The notes under the pieces were generated by a model. It had not been told where the DNA came from, ran no database searches, and was given only the letters and a program-made list of their open reading frames with translations. Shown one piece after another: positions 19,701 to 26,426 of a DNA stretch of 64,000 nt. Position 1 is the stretch's first letter; each line of letters begins with the position of its first letter. The stretch spans positions 1,550,001 to 1,614,000 of the forward strand of contig OW818685.1 in the NCBI GenBank assembly GCA_942493245.1, written 5' to 3'. This DNA is from DAOPYU01 sp942493245. Lineage in GTDB: Bacteria > Sumerlaeota > Sumerlaeia > UBA8349. The position numbers and the translations under genes were made by a program.

Positions 19701-19931
19701 CATGGTCAACGAGTCATTTTCCGGGACAAAAACAGACTGGGGAAAAACCCAGAAGGAGGGCAGGTCTGAGGCCGCCGAAGCGGAAACAGGGGAGACGCTG
19801 AGGGAGGATTCCTGAGACACCGAGGGATCTGGCGTCGTTTCATCCGGGAAAGCGTTTTGTTGTCCAAACGGGAAAAAGATTCCCACGATCAGGATGAAAA
19901 CCGGTGACAGAACACCAAAGGTTTTCCGCAT
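7767..19931 (-). CDS. Giant secreted beta-helix / WD40 / InlB-repeat protein
   Basis: About 4054 residues. The ATG at 19931 is chosen because a signal peptide (MRKTFGVLSPVFILIVGIFF) starts there and a TATAAT box lies 55 bp upstream, which excludes the earlier Met codons. Approximate layout: 30-150 Calx-beta-like; 175-1055 right-handed parallel beta-helix with three near-identical 160-residue repeats; 1090-1510 segments carrying DTNGNGNVDSGE, DTNRNGLADADE and DVDEDGILDAG, calcium-loop-like; 1555-2225 WD40-type propeller; 2230-2430 two bacterial Ig-like domains; 2435-3090 second WD40 propeller; 3095-3275 PEGA-like region; 3276-3577 four repeats of the divergent InlB B type (FAGWSGD, FKGWFGD, FKRWSGN, FLGWTGD); 3580-3678 fibronectin type III; then a 375-residue C-terminal beta-rich domain I do not recognise. 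No LPXTG or autotransporter barrel is visible. A surface or secreted adhesion role is an inference. Confidence 0.88.
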   Translation of the reverse strand: MRKTFGVLSPVFILIVGIFFPFGQQNAFPDETTPDPSVSQESSLSVSPVSASAASDLPSFWVFPQSVFVPENDSLTMKVSLSANPGRTVQGEIVRLSGTEGLSVVSGGAFTIPDKAWSLPLTVRIASEADADAVNDAAVFRIREINGPVGADPVEDTPFTATQLDRDAVRVVAEPILEDTVWGETSGTYEVRGAVEIVAGAKLTILPGVLVQLAGSDGQLVCRGELDAQGAVFLGDTNAQPDASRKNLIHLVPASRSVFEGCTFVSHETNAAWEADWDQWAAVIAAEADAHLTLSRCAFESDNVSDYRTPYGVYADAGAAVTIQAGCVFRGFRAGVRWIADASLRIPNGIEVEFCEGVVSLGGDQMRDVQIAASPVRILGHSLNQKLGTLVLSGCSILADTSANSNNVPVDGFVVGPEGRIELRGGSLTVVEQSDAWNDWDWRDAAVDLDGGSLLVDGCQLICDNSTGPRTKYGIMTAPNAHVEVRNSSISGFRAPINWTPDSDLIGIASSVVFSENEYNAIVSHGGTQSQNVSAVSLPIRLLGTLKQTAGTLKLSNCTIEADTWANRNGVSVDGLVVDGSGRLEMRWCSFKTVEQSVSWNDWAWPDAAIDLDGGSLLVDGCQFVCDSSSTSQRTQYAIMTAPAAQAQVSNTSISGFRAGIRWEINSNLNGIASNVVFTGNEYNAVVSHGGVQTRNAEATKLPLRLFSQIRQTSGTLKLTTCTLEVETFANRNNAPVDGLVLEKTGRVELRGCSVTTFEQSESWNSWAWQDAAVDMDGGSLLVAKCQFRCDTANGRQTKYAITTAPDSEISIEKSSFGGFLGGGIEFAPNADLAGVGIQLTTVDDQPVVRARGGTWTRNATIQTLDVFFDNAPCIFDGATLTVSNSTLRSNFTTQPLKKSSALRFVNGGRAEISESRLLGYEWGEAGDGTGSWSAFLVVGNEAGDTSTLALRNSYLGSGRIAGEPAPFYGIVSHSRSSVEITDSLIHNNHCALYFDRVPASVSISNNEFQGNTLYAIKNTGPYRLAAFNNWWGSPTGPRHSSNPGGVGDPVSNYVDYAQFKIENPGTATWLLNPVAGQETSNLFDQQNQTGVELMGFRVKPAEIQLERLVFRVQDRVAGDTIFDWNKLKNFRLVEDTNGNGNVDSGENRRVGGTPAIVARDENLYLIFEQPFLSQKDPEKGYILLADAQGLSLGDAFIVQLMDNNSRIRTPLFGSDVSPVYHYFMEGKVVLSDPSYGQFSDDMTGQPSQSAVRLLGLQFRSPRMTIEQVTFHLAEVAGMMPDNFVGFELVQDTNRNGLADADETVRVLNPDFQMDYEGATGTLVFKMAVPANGDYLLMGSFRFLGGDELVTVSVGPDDIAVRDGFPVDGSVTPVRHAVESPTILGTSPQWFPETLSEVKPRPGLVIAGFLLQPPGREVLGLRLDLRDMVGVQAGDLGNALLCRDVDEDGILDAGSDVILATGKIELSGTTGTIQFTKPFTPGEKLTNGAVPSSTFALCSYLIVVDWLKMQAGDEFSAALRSDGVLVSPDLRVMGDLPWTRWVAPGGEVTDGHMGLSKWALDYRSPGGRMCAARFNQAGDKLIVGYDTGSAWVFDAGSNIPLMMLKDHSDQIRYAGFSSDDAYAVTVTRDGVLNTWGLSDGKRSSFYFSDMTITAAEPSPDLKDLLVISQDKAILLDVETQRRNWEFSSPGYQILTATFSPNGKYVLLGASDRFAYLLDRYTGAEIRRYAGHSDVVTAVQFTGDSAHFITGSSALDFGTVNLWQLDGTILRTISTHGQVVQGAAVSYDGTRIALVTGVNQANAVLSPTDVASDPVQGIKVVNPANDVVRLRIYGDSVDELYSIPLYSRENLSKFSRDFSKPLEHWNKYLGSLCFDRQTQRVLVTSYDYLPATASQAYPDNKQLIESADNACFRLSDGRFIRKWGVNGAFQDTNPEDARITDFRPRMSVDGNRIFCMTDHGLTLLPRAVGKPIHNTTYLNQMQGYDISRDGVRAAWMKNLDTAKNPYAEDEICMSLVSDEGGFTALIRKPWTHPTGQKHGDYNMLSLSPNGSFLAAGDRLYSMLTGEQFSNFATVNKEYRSGFTRDGRFWGFAMSSPSSAVRTMRTLDKNATLYNIINTLDVAASPFKMLYHPDGRQMAVVFETVGVKFYDMPTYEPGILCPFEGKINDAALSDDGTLLLIAGGNTVRLYDTKTARVLRSFYAQHANVRDTQAISVQFGEHDNQILIGWGYNYVEVFKRIKPVQLTITPSERSLLPGQSQAYRFGMTLEDGTVLDVTPEAGTENTTFSLLVAPAAKATVRDNVVTVAPGASGDFTVRAVYKEAGLWLEAQAHVTIGENPVAQLEVNPPSYSVPVGVFRPFFYTARYGDGYQEDATDRVTLTAVDAQNLTIVGNQVKVNPGAPSGSYTVTGTFSDGKVTKSIESHLIAQAPGTVWDRFAVTGGGDGLSGAYSPNQSRLALGFGSGGVSLYEVASVPSYNSLQRTFVAHSGAVRAVVFCNNDQLLTAGEDGTLRLWNVDDPTTPVQTYYHEAPVTAAAGYGTFMAFGDTLGNVGLYNALTSQLVWMKKIHMGAVRSLALDANSVLSGGDDGALALLNGVDGRVVQARPTLHSASVVAVGFGSTTDAANKALPILYSVSQDKSAVVLKRTDASVLQQYTLPETPTAAMMVAGDLYVATKNPPSLWVYDSKSGSLLRMLEIAPQEGEVARILMDPTGKYFLTGRRSSLSRSSVNFGLTTKNLAASQEAFTPSGSFQFWESSRGLYRDSVAHTKPLVDMRVVGNDRLFTQCEKRTFQWNFDPLKQVTSSQRILESAYFSKPVYSGLDVTGDGELLAIRLMKSIYLYDTVLGQTWEALQLTAESGPFALSPQGQYLGAVDTRTRLWNLANFAQLGEDSRMASSLDFRGASLLAGVVTAGHRLCLWNQQGRLLAESATQHDPLKVLVSDSGTICFVVSCAKEQNGSLSRYSYYLEIFDSSDAVLNNPLQGKPVPIGSPVQLFSTPWGFNEEYRVQDWVLAASSTGKSLLVGPGGASSVRLPAGLRSARLYKTDRMALEQEFYPSNAPSQLAAGLAGAGFSKDGSVLAVAWRDGYAELYRRELPASLELGLVESEAPPSVEPVYSSDFEVFQERVYDLQARLRYANQKTGEVTGATAFKVEPAGKATITGHVLRLSDTCQFGDTLLLTGEFQDSTRTLQATATLHVTVPSGVLKVTMLPSETAQAGAQWRLTSEDAGVWHGAQDTLTCGVGQYTLEFKDVAGWTKPVPQQVTILQDQTTEATALYVEKGACSLTVLRDGPGTGSVTKNPDLLNYPEGTLVALVADPSTSSTFAGWSGDVPADQAHARIVMLTMDANKVLTATFEVAQYRLDVDVAGDGTVKKTPDSETYAHGTTVTLTATPGMGQVFKGWFGDIPAGQSMTQPLTVLMDSTRTLVASFGVSGKNTLTVTHTGEGTIGKAPDRTDFDTGDSVVLTAVPAEGWVFKRWSGNVPVGQESDNPLTLTISQDTAIEAVFERILVPLTVKQEGQGKGAVLREPDQLLYPSGTQVRLVASPNEGSCFLGWTGDVSEAQKTDNPLVLTLDTTRTITAMFDLRLTASRSIVATNNLSTYLITVSWSAVPSATHYQLFRANSPEGEMEAITPWIPELKYYDDTVASGSAYRYWVVAARDSQGGSPSSFAGPATGSTNPDSPLPETYRLTAVNCVITSDSVTSGLKFSGCSLNSTVKIDLYKGAWKSGTDTVRYYRNVTEIPLIEVEGDLRLFQSTAPIHHVRVSGYVKSLSAKAGLRLLEAGKAGTIKVEASKNAKAKQPTFARADILTQETDPLTKLNIQLKGVVLENLSVQQPVVKLAVMTKCYRDSSRNKTISVGGIGSLRLVEPDVLSGKAVERGSVYDPDTLNAPSIQTIRVSGGSILSDAIFGQLNRISALSASFSLGVAQQTCQGNIRVSRIVCDGDLNVLEARSKRLAAKSYAGGKMGYPDRPDLMLVLADNIRTKVAGDGLVSGIFRAGYDRATEEPLYTGFIRQIQTKYGELRGEAHVSLLAPLIKFVPGQGSYFAVYREEPSE
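17335..18770 (-). repeat. Three tandem ~485-bp repeats inside the giant gene
   Basis: Three consecutive units, about 18770-18290, 18285-17800 and 17795-17335, each encode a GTLxLSxCT...GGSLLVDGCQ...SxISGFRA...NEYNAxVSHGG block of about 160 residues. The first two units share an identical stretch of more than 30 bp (18066-18098 and 18553-18585). This is the mark of recent in-frame duplication within the beta-helix. Confidence 0.85.
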
Positions 19932-19986
19932 GTAATGTCGGCTCCCTGGGAGTACTTCCCTGTTGCGCAGTCTCAGCAACGCTTGA

Positions 19987-20014
19987 ATTATACAGTTCAT
20001 TTTGAGATTGAAAA
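19987..20014 (-). promoter_or_regulatory. Sigma-70-type promoter of the giant gene
   Basis: On the minus strand a perfect -10 box TATAAT (19987-19992) follows TTTTCA (20009-20014) with a 16-bp spacer. Transcription would begin near 19980, leaving a leader of about 50 nt before the ATG at 19931. The rest of the 20015-20444 gap shows no gene. Confidence 0.6.
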
Positions 20015-20444
20015 CGGTCCGAAAGAAGAGCGAGAACAACTGGTTATATTCGTTTTATCTCGAATCTGGCGGATTGTTTCCCCGGGATGTCGGCTCATCC
20101 CCCGGCACTTGGAACAAACGCCTTCCTCTTGTCGCATTAAACCGCAAGAAAGTCAAGAGTAATCCTCCAGGAAATGCAAACGGACAATTTTTGTAACCTT
20201 TCCCGTGATCTTCTCGATTGAGGGAAACATTGGAAAGTCTGGAGTTATGAAGGATTTCTCGCCCGTCTGTTTTTGAGACGAACCCAACCGTATCCCATCT
20301 ACCGATAGAACAGCATCTCCCGTGCCAGATTTTGCAGAATCATTTTCCTGCGAGAAGACGGGCAGGTGTTCAACGGCGCCATCTCCTCGTTTCCAGGTTC
20401 TCTTTTCAATCGGTTGCAGGGGTGTGACCCGAACCCCATCGGTT

Positions 20445-23400
20445 TCAGGCTTTCAAGGCCTCCTGAATCTTCTTGTTGAGGTCGGAAGCCTTGAACGGTT
20501 TGTTGATAAGACGAACCCTTTCATCCAGAATACCGTGATCGGCGATCACATCGTCCGTGTAACCGGACATGAAAACAACTTTAATGTCGGGCCGGACACT
20601 TTTAACCTGCTCGTACACCTGCCGTCCGTTCAGGCCGGGCATGATGACATCCGTCAACAGAAGGTCTATTTGTTTGGAACTCCGCGCGATTTCCAGACAC
20701 AATTCGGGATCGGGAACTTCGATGACTTCGTAGCCCATGCTTTTCAGCATGCGACAAGCCAATTCACGCACGATTTGCTCGTCTTCCACCACCAGAATGA
20801 CCTCTCCCTGTCCCGCGCGCGCCCCTTCCTCGACGCTCCCGGCCATTTCCTTGCGATCCGACTTTATTTCCGGCAGATACAACTTGAAGACCGTCCCCCG
20901 TTCGGGAGCGCTCTCCACCAGGATTTCGCCCCCGTGTTGCTTCATGATCCCATAGACCGTCGCCAATCCCAGTCCCGTGCCTTTCCCCACTTCTTTTGTT
21001 GTGAAGAACGGATCGAATATCTGGCGTTGTGTTTCCGCATCCATTCCATGTCCCGTGTCACTGACCGAGAGCAGAACATAGGGACACGCCAGCAGGGCGG
21101 CCGGATGCGCCTGATTCTCCGCATCAAACGAAATCGCCTGTGTCTCGATCGTCAACACCCCCCCTCCCGGCATCGCATCACGGGCGTTGACACAAAGATT
21201 CAGCAGAACTTGCTGCAATTGCGTCGTGTCGGCTTTCACCCGCCCCAGGCTCGGCGCCAGGATCACCAGGAGTTCGATGTCCTCTCCCAGCAGGCGGCGC
21301 AACATTTTTTCCATACTCTCAACCAGAAGATTGAGATCCACGGGTTTCATTTCAAGAACCTGTTTTCGGCTGAAAGCTAGGAGTTGGCGTGTGAGATCTT
21401 TTGCCCGCAAAGCGGCCGATGTGATCTGCAATATTTCCTCGCGCCAGGGCGAATTCTCCGGCAATCCGGTCTCAATCAGTTCCCCATACCCCAGAATGAC
21501 CGCCAGCAGGTTGTTGAAGTCGTGAGCCACTCCGCCCGCCAACCGCCCCACCGCTTCCATTTTCTGGGCCTGGAGCAATTGCGCCTGCAAGTGTTCTTTT
21601 TCCTCTTCGGCATGGTTGCGCTCGGTGATAAAACGCGCCTGCTGGATATTCTGATAGGCTTTGAGCGACAATTCGTTGGCGAACGAGAACAGCATGTTGG
21701 CCACCTGAGCGAACTGATCGCGGGACATGACCGGCACCTTGGCCAGCGCCCGGCGAAACTCCTCTCGGTCGGCGCCAATTTCATCGGCATAGCGCAACAT
21801 CTGTTCTTCGTTCTGAGTGGTGTCGCGGACCTGTCCGATCAGCCAGTTGGCGATGTGTTTCCCCCCGACCATGATACTGGCGCCTGCGTCCCACAATCCT
21901 CCACTCAGGCACGGACTGACGATCGGCCCTCCGGGATTGCAGCGCCCCAGGGTCGCATCGGACTTATAACAGTTGGCTAAGCCTTTTCCCGTTTTGCGAA
22001 TGACATCAATACACAGACTGCAGAAATTACTCGGGTGTGTGATGGGGGTTCCATCCGGCTGCGTGATGATCGAGGCGACTCCTGTGGCATTCGCAAAACT
22101 GTCCTGGATACTCTGAATCTCCTCGATATTAAACAAATCGCCAAACTGAATGCCGGCGGGATCGTCCAGAGGCCGCGTGAGGGCCACAATCTGCGTGCGA
22201 ACCGCTTCTTCGGCGCGTTTTCGATCCGTGATATCGCGGAACTGGCTGAAAAGGAGCAGGGGTTGCCCCGGTTGTTCGAAAAAAGTGTTGGTCTGTTCGA
22301 GCCAGAGGTTATTTCCGTTCCAGTACCGTGTCTCGACCTCCTGCCGGGGCGGAATAGCCCGGCGCAGGAACTCGTCTCGATACATTTCCGAAATCCGATT
22401 CCGTTCCATCTCGGGGTACACCACCACCAGGTTCTGTCCCTCCAACTCCTCCCGGGTCTTCTGAACCAATTGGCAGTAAGCCGGGTTTATCTGAATGATT
22501 TCCCCCTCTGCGTCGGTCAACCGCATGCCATCCACCGAATTCTCCCAGACCAGAGAAAAACGTCGCCCGACCGCCGTTTCCGCCTCGATCCGCTGGCGAA
22601 TCTGCTCCGTGTGCTCACGCACCTTGCGCTGCAGCAGAATCACCCACCCCACCGCCATCAAAATCAGCGCCAGCAACCCGCACCCGAACGCGATCGCGTA
22701 CCGTGGAGTCCACCACGGGGGTTTTTGGAGAACCTCGACATCATCCGCACTTCGCAACAACAACAGAAACGATTTCGGCTCTCCCCGTTCATTCATCTGA
22801 ATCGAACACACACCGGTCAGACGAACCAGACTGTCGCCTTTCCACAAAGGCAGCTGGATCATCTTGTTCCCTGTTTCAAAATGCGCCTCAAAGGTTCCTG
22901 CCCGCCCCTGAACAATCAGCGTCGGCGCCGCGGTTCCCCCTGTATCGTTCAGTAACCGTCCCTCCATCGTGACCAACTCGCGATCGTACAATCCTTCCGA
23001 TAGAATATCCGAAGCCAACGCCGGTTTCGGCTCGATGCGCTCGCTCTCTTTGACTGAACGCAGAATCGCATCTTCCAGACGTATCGAGAGACCATCTGCA
23101 ACAGGAAACCCCACGACATCCAGAGTCTGTCCCATCTGGAACACTTCCTGCGGGGAAGTGTTGATCCAGATCCCCCCACTGGCATCCTGCAGGCAAAACT
23201 GCTGCCCCGGCGCCACCAGCGTCACCACCCCCCGAACATGGAGGCGTTGCATCCCCAGGATTTCCAGATTGCCCTTGCTGACCGAGCCGATTGGCCGAAC
23301 CGCCTCGTTGTACGGGTCCGCCGGCGCCGGACTCAATATCTGAATACAATCTTTGTCCGGCACATGGAGCTTCAGCCCCAACACCTGATCGAGTTTGTTC

Positions 23401-25025
23401 AATTGTGTCGAAGAGACCCCCCGAAAGCGAACCCGCGCATTGATCAGATTGTGAAAGGGCGCGCCTGCGTTCGGATCGGGTATGCTGACATCAAACTTCC
23501 CGTTCGGGTTTAAAACATGCAAGATCGCATGGGAAGGCGCATCGTCCACCCCCCGCACCACCCCGTCCAATTCGACCCACGCGCAGTCGTAATAGGTCGA
23601 GTACAGTTCTTTCAGACCCAGACGCAGCGGTTCCGGCAATTTACCCGAACCGATCAGATGCGCCGTCACGCTTGTCACGATCGGAACCACATCACCTGTG
23701 TTCGTGAAGCCCTGGAGTCCCACGCGATCGCCCGTTTTCAAGCCGTCCAGCCACCCCTGGACATAGACGGCGCCCGTCATATCCTGCAAGAAAAAGTGCT
23801 GCCAGGCGGAATCGGCGTACGTGACAACTCCGTCGAGCTCGACCGGATTGGAACGGGATGCCTGCGCGTTACTGAGCATCCGGATGTCGCGAACACTCTG
23901 CAACGTCACATCTGGACCTGGGGAAACTTCTTTTTTCGCTTCAACCGCGGGCTTCTCTCCGAGAATCGAATTATAGACCCCATCTTCCAGGACGATCCGT
24001 TGATCAATAATCGCGGGGAATGCCCACACATCCAGCCGGTCGTCCAGCGTTCTTGGATGCGTACTGAAAGTGCGCACCTCGATAGATCCCGTGGGATCGC
24101 GCAACACAAAAAACGCTCCCTGACTCTCAGCCACAACGCCCTGAATCCGGACCCGCGGCGCTTCTACGGACGGCACCGGTTTTTCGATCAGACTTTGAAT
24201 GGACATGACGGGCATTTCAGTCAGCGGGACTGTCGGGTAGGATATCACCCGGATACTTGCCATATCGGGGATAAAAAGAGCCGCGCCGTCTATTTTCCCA
24301 TCTTTATATCGAATCGCGCAGGTTCCCTGCACTTTCACCCGTGTCCCCACCAGAGAATCGAGATCTAGATCCGTCGGCGTTTCCAGAACCCAACAGGCCA
24401 GCCGCACCTTTCCTTTCAGAATATCCAATTTGACTCGATTGTCGGCAAACATCGCCAATCGGATATTCCCCGTCACCTCCACCCGCATGGCGGAGGCTTG
24501 CGGTGACAACAAATCCGATTCCTCGACACTCATCGGCAATGGCATCTCGTTTTGCGCCAGAATCCGGAACTGCGGATTAACCACCACATTCGCCTGATTT
24601 TCAAAAGCCGTTTTTCCTGTCACTTCTACCCGATCGCCCGGCTTTGGATAGGATGTCAGTTTCTGGGGTGAGAGCGTCAAACCCATCGTGGCATCCTGCA
24701 GATAGATCAAATTCCACTCCTCGTCGGAGTAGGTCACCACCCCCTGAATACGCACCTCCTGTCCCGACATGCTCGTTTCACGATCCAATGCGTAGAATTG
24801 CGCAATCGTCGTCACAACCGTTGTGTCGGCCCATCCGGAAATCGGGGACAAGAAACCCAGAGCAAGCAGAAAAAACAGAACTCGACAAAGGAATATGAAA
24901 AAGGTCGAGCAGACGGAAATAGACAATCTCCCGTCCCCGGAACCGGTCCACTGGCAATTTCTCTTAACCGGAGAAAAAAATATTCCGGGAAACACAGATA
25001 ATCTTAAAGACAGGAAGTCGTTCAT
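20445..25025 (-). CDS. Hybrid sensor histidine kinase with OB-fold-like sensor repeats, PAS and PocR domains
   Basis: 1526 residues; the ATG at 25025 follows CAGGAGAG. Layout: N-terminal hydrophobic export segment about 40-66; a 700-residue extracytoplasmic region with at least five repeats of the type VRIQGVVTYSDEEW...LQDATMG, VELDGVVTYADSAW...LQDMTGA and LHVRGVVTLVAPGQQFCLQDASGG, which resemble OB folds; one membrane helix about 775-798; PAS about 825-932; a PocR ligand-binding domain about 958-1078 with several Cys (CSLCIDV, NCYKSD, GRCNPGG); HisKA with phospho-acceptor His in AHDFNNLL near 1166; HATPase about 1242-1385; receiver domain about 1405-1525 with acceptor Asp in LLLTDVIMP near 1457. 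It should phosphorylate its own receiver and, through an unseen phosphotransfer protein, a response regulator elsewhere. The ligand is unknown. Confidence 0.88.
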   Translation of the reverse strand: MNDFLSLRLSVFPGIFFSPVKRNCQWTGSGDGRLSISVCSTFFIFLCRVLFFLLALGFLSPISGWADTTVVTTIAQFYALDRETSMSGQEVRIQGVVTYSDEEWNLIYLQDATMGLTLSPQKLTSYPKPGDRVEVTGKTAFENQANVVVNPQFRILAQNEMPLPMSVEESDLLSPQASAMRVEVTGNIRLAMFADNRVKLDILKGKVRLACWVLETPTDLDLDSLVGTRVKVQGTCAIRYKDGKIDGAALFIPDMASIRVISYPTVPLTEMPVMSIQSLIEKPVPSVEAPRVRIQGVVAESQGAFFVLRDPTGSIEVRTFSTHPRTLDDRLDVWAFPAIIDQRIVLEDGVYNSILGEKPAVEAKKEVSPGPDVTLQSVRDIRMLSNAQASRSNPVELDGVVTYADSAWQHFFLQDMTGAVYVQGWLDGLKTGDRVGLQGFTNTGDVVPIVTSVTAHLIGSGKLPEPLRLGLKELYSTYYDCAWVELDGVVRGVDDAPSHAILHVLNPNGKFDVSIPDPNAGAPFHNLINARVRFRGVSSTQLNKLDQVLGLKLHVPDKDCIQILSPAPADPYNEAVRPIGSVSKGNLEILGMQRLHVRGVVTLVAPGQQFCLQDASGGIWINTSPQEVFQMGQTLDVVGFPVADGLSIRLEDAILRSVKESERIEPKPALASDILSEGLYDRELVTMEGRLLNDTGGTAAPTLIVQGRAGTFEAHFETGNKMIQLPLWKGDSLVRLTGVCSIQMNERGEPKSFLLLLRSADDVEVLQKPPWWTPRYAIAFGCGLLALILMAVGWVILLQRKVREHTEQIRQRIEAETAVGRRFSLVWENSVDGMRLTDAEGEIIQINPAYCQLVQKTREELEGQNLVVVYPEMERNRISEMYRDEFLRRAIPPRQEVETRYWNGNNLWLEQTNTFFEQPGQPLLLFSQFRDITDRKRAEEAVRTQIVALTRPLDDPAGIQFGDLFNIEEIQSIQDSFANATGVASIITQPDGTPITHPSNFCSLCIDVIRKTGKGLANCYKSDATLGRCNPGGPIVSPCLSGGLWDAGASIMVGGKHIANWLIGQVRDTTQNEEQMLRYADEIGADREEFRRALAKVPVMSRDQFAQVANMLFSFANELSLKAYQNIQQARFITERNHAEEEKEHLQAQLLQAQKMEAVGRLAGGVAHDFNNLLAVILGYGELIETGLPENSPWREEILQITSAALRAKDLTRQLLAFSRKQVLEMKPVDLNLLVESMEKMLRRLLGEDIELLVILAPSLGRVKADTTQLQQVLLNLCVNARDAMPGGGVLTIETQAISFDAENQAHPAALLACPYVLLSVSDTGHGMDAETQRQIFDPFFTTKEVGKGTGLGLATVYGIMKQHGGEILVESAPERGTVFKLYLPEIKSDRKEMAGSVEEGARAGQGEVILVVEDEQIVRELACRMLKSMGYEVIEVPDPELCLEIARSSKQIDLLLTDVIMPGLNGRQVYEQVKSVRPDIKVVFMSGYTDDVIADHGILDERVRLINKPFKASDLNKKIQEALKA

Positions 25026-25447
25026 TGCACTCTCCTGGAAAATTACCCTACTTGATTCTGATTCAGAATACTCCGATCACCTGTCGCCCGCAATCCTTTT
25101 TGACAGGCAGGAGTCTCTGAAAAACAGGTCTGTGGGTAAGAAGGGGCGCCTCCCTTTGTGGTGAACTCTTCTTGGTCGAGTTCCTCACAGATTCCCCCCT
25201 GCCTGAAAACGGGAAAACAGGTGGAAACCGAGGGAAACGCGATCCATCAGAACGTTCTGGATCTGGATTCCCGCTTGTGAGGGAATGACGGAAAGCGCGA
25301 TTGTGTTTGGGCTTCATGCAAAAAAATGCATCAAAATCGCCCTACAAATTCGTTCACAGAGCCTCAATGATCGAGTCCCACGAAAGCGCAATTCGTGGGA
25401 CTCGATCATTGGGGGGATCTTGGGGGGCTAATTTCAGTCGGTGTGCT
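25026..25447. other. Intergenic region with a repeat-like hairpin
   Basis: No gene is supported in these 420 bp. At 25258-25291 there is a short CTGGATTCCCGC...GGGAATGACGG stem resembling interspersed palindromes common in many genomes. At 25311-25334 the A/T-rich stretch CATGCAAAAAAATGCAT is a small palindrome. Confidence 0.45.
25365..25411. repeat. Perfect 20-bp inverted repeat
   Basis: Arms at 25365-25384 (CAATGATCGAGTCCCACGAA) and 25392-25411 are exactly complementary around a 7-nt loop. It lies just downstream of the minus-strand isomerase gene. It lacks a T tract on either side, so a role as terminator, RNA-stabilising hairpin or mobile-repeat end stays open. Confidence 0.8.
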
Positions 25448-26281
25448 TCAACTTTTGAGGAGCGGTTTGAGGTATGCGAGACTGCGGATGGCCTGATCCA
25501 CGGTTCCGCATTCGACTGAGAAGACGATGTCGCGCGGTGTCTTGTTACTTACGATCTCGATCATCTTGGCCCAGTCAATGACGCCATCGCCACAGGCGCA
25601 GCCAACGGGAGTGCCGGTGACCTTGCCACGTTCGGCTTCCGATTGCAGAATGGAGATGTCTTTCGCGTGGAGGTGGACCAGCCGAGTGGCTACGCGTTCC
25701 AGCCAGACGGCGGGATCCTGGCCCGAGAGGTAACTGTTACCCGTATCGAAGTTGACACCGATGGCGGGCGACTCGACCAGGCCGCAGATGCGGTCGAGTC
25801 CGTCGGGTGTTTTGCTGTATTGCTGGTGGGGTTCAATGCCCAACAGAATGCCGCGGGGCTCCGCCACCCTGGCGGCTTCCTGCAGGGTGTAGCGCATGAG
25901 GATGTGGTCTTCCTCGACGGTGGTCCAGGCGGGTTTCGGCCCTTCATCCGTATTGACGACGTTTGTGCCGCATTCCGCGGCAAAGCGGATGGCCTGTTTC
26001 AGATACTCAACACTGATTTCGGGTTTGCAGAGGGGCGTGTGAGCCGAAAATCCGGAGATCCCGATTCCCGCCTCTTCGCAGCAGCGTCGCACCCGAAGGG
26101 GATCGTCGAGCATCGAGACACTGTGGAAATAGCCCGCTTCGCTCAAGAGTTCGCGTCCCCAGTGCAGCATGGGTTCCACGTAGTCGTACCCGATTTCCGC
26201 CGCTTTTTGCACGCCCCACTCGAATGATTTATCCTCGTGGCGTACAAACTCCATGTTCACTCCCAGAAAGATCTGGCCCAT
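25448..26281 (-). CDS. Cytoplasmic sugar phosphate isomerase/epimerase (TIM barrel)
   Basis: 277 residues; AAGGAG precedes the ATG at 26281. Unlike the copy at 2233 it has no signal peptide. The xylose-isomerase-like barrel shows YDYVEPM, GISGFSAHTPL, LLGIEPHQQY, IGVNFDTGNSYLSG, LVHLHAKDI and VFSVECG, which supply the Glu/Asp/His metal site expected of the family (compare D-psicose/tagatose 3-epimerase and inosose isomerase relatives). It is transcribed divergently from an AraC regulator and shares an intergenic element with the fucokinase locus, so it probably acts in an inducible sugar pathway. The exact substrate is unknown. Confidence 0.87.
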   Translation of the reverse strand: MGQIFLGVNMEFVRHEDKSFEWGVQKAAEIGYDYVEPMLHWGRELLSEAGYFHSVSMLDDPLRVRRCCEEAGIGISGFSAHTPLCKPEISVEYLKQAIRFAAECGTNVVNTDEGPKPAWTTVEEDHILMRYTLQEAARVAEPRGILLGIEPHQQYSKTPDGLDRICGLVESPAIGVNFDTGNSYLSGQDPAVWLERVATRLVHLHAKDISILQSEAERGKVTGTPVGCACGDGVIDWAKMIEIVSNKTPRDIVFSVECGTVDQAIRSLAYLKPLLKS

Positions 26282-26426
26282 TTGTCAACTCCTTGCGCTG
26301 AACGATTCGTTTCAAGTCTGGCGTTTGGAAACGGCCAGACGGATTCCGTGTCAGAGAAAATCTTCCTGTCGTTAAATCCCCAATCGAATTGCCATTCCAA
26401 GTTTGAGCATACGAGGTGGCCGGATG

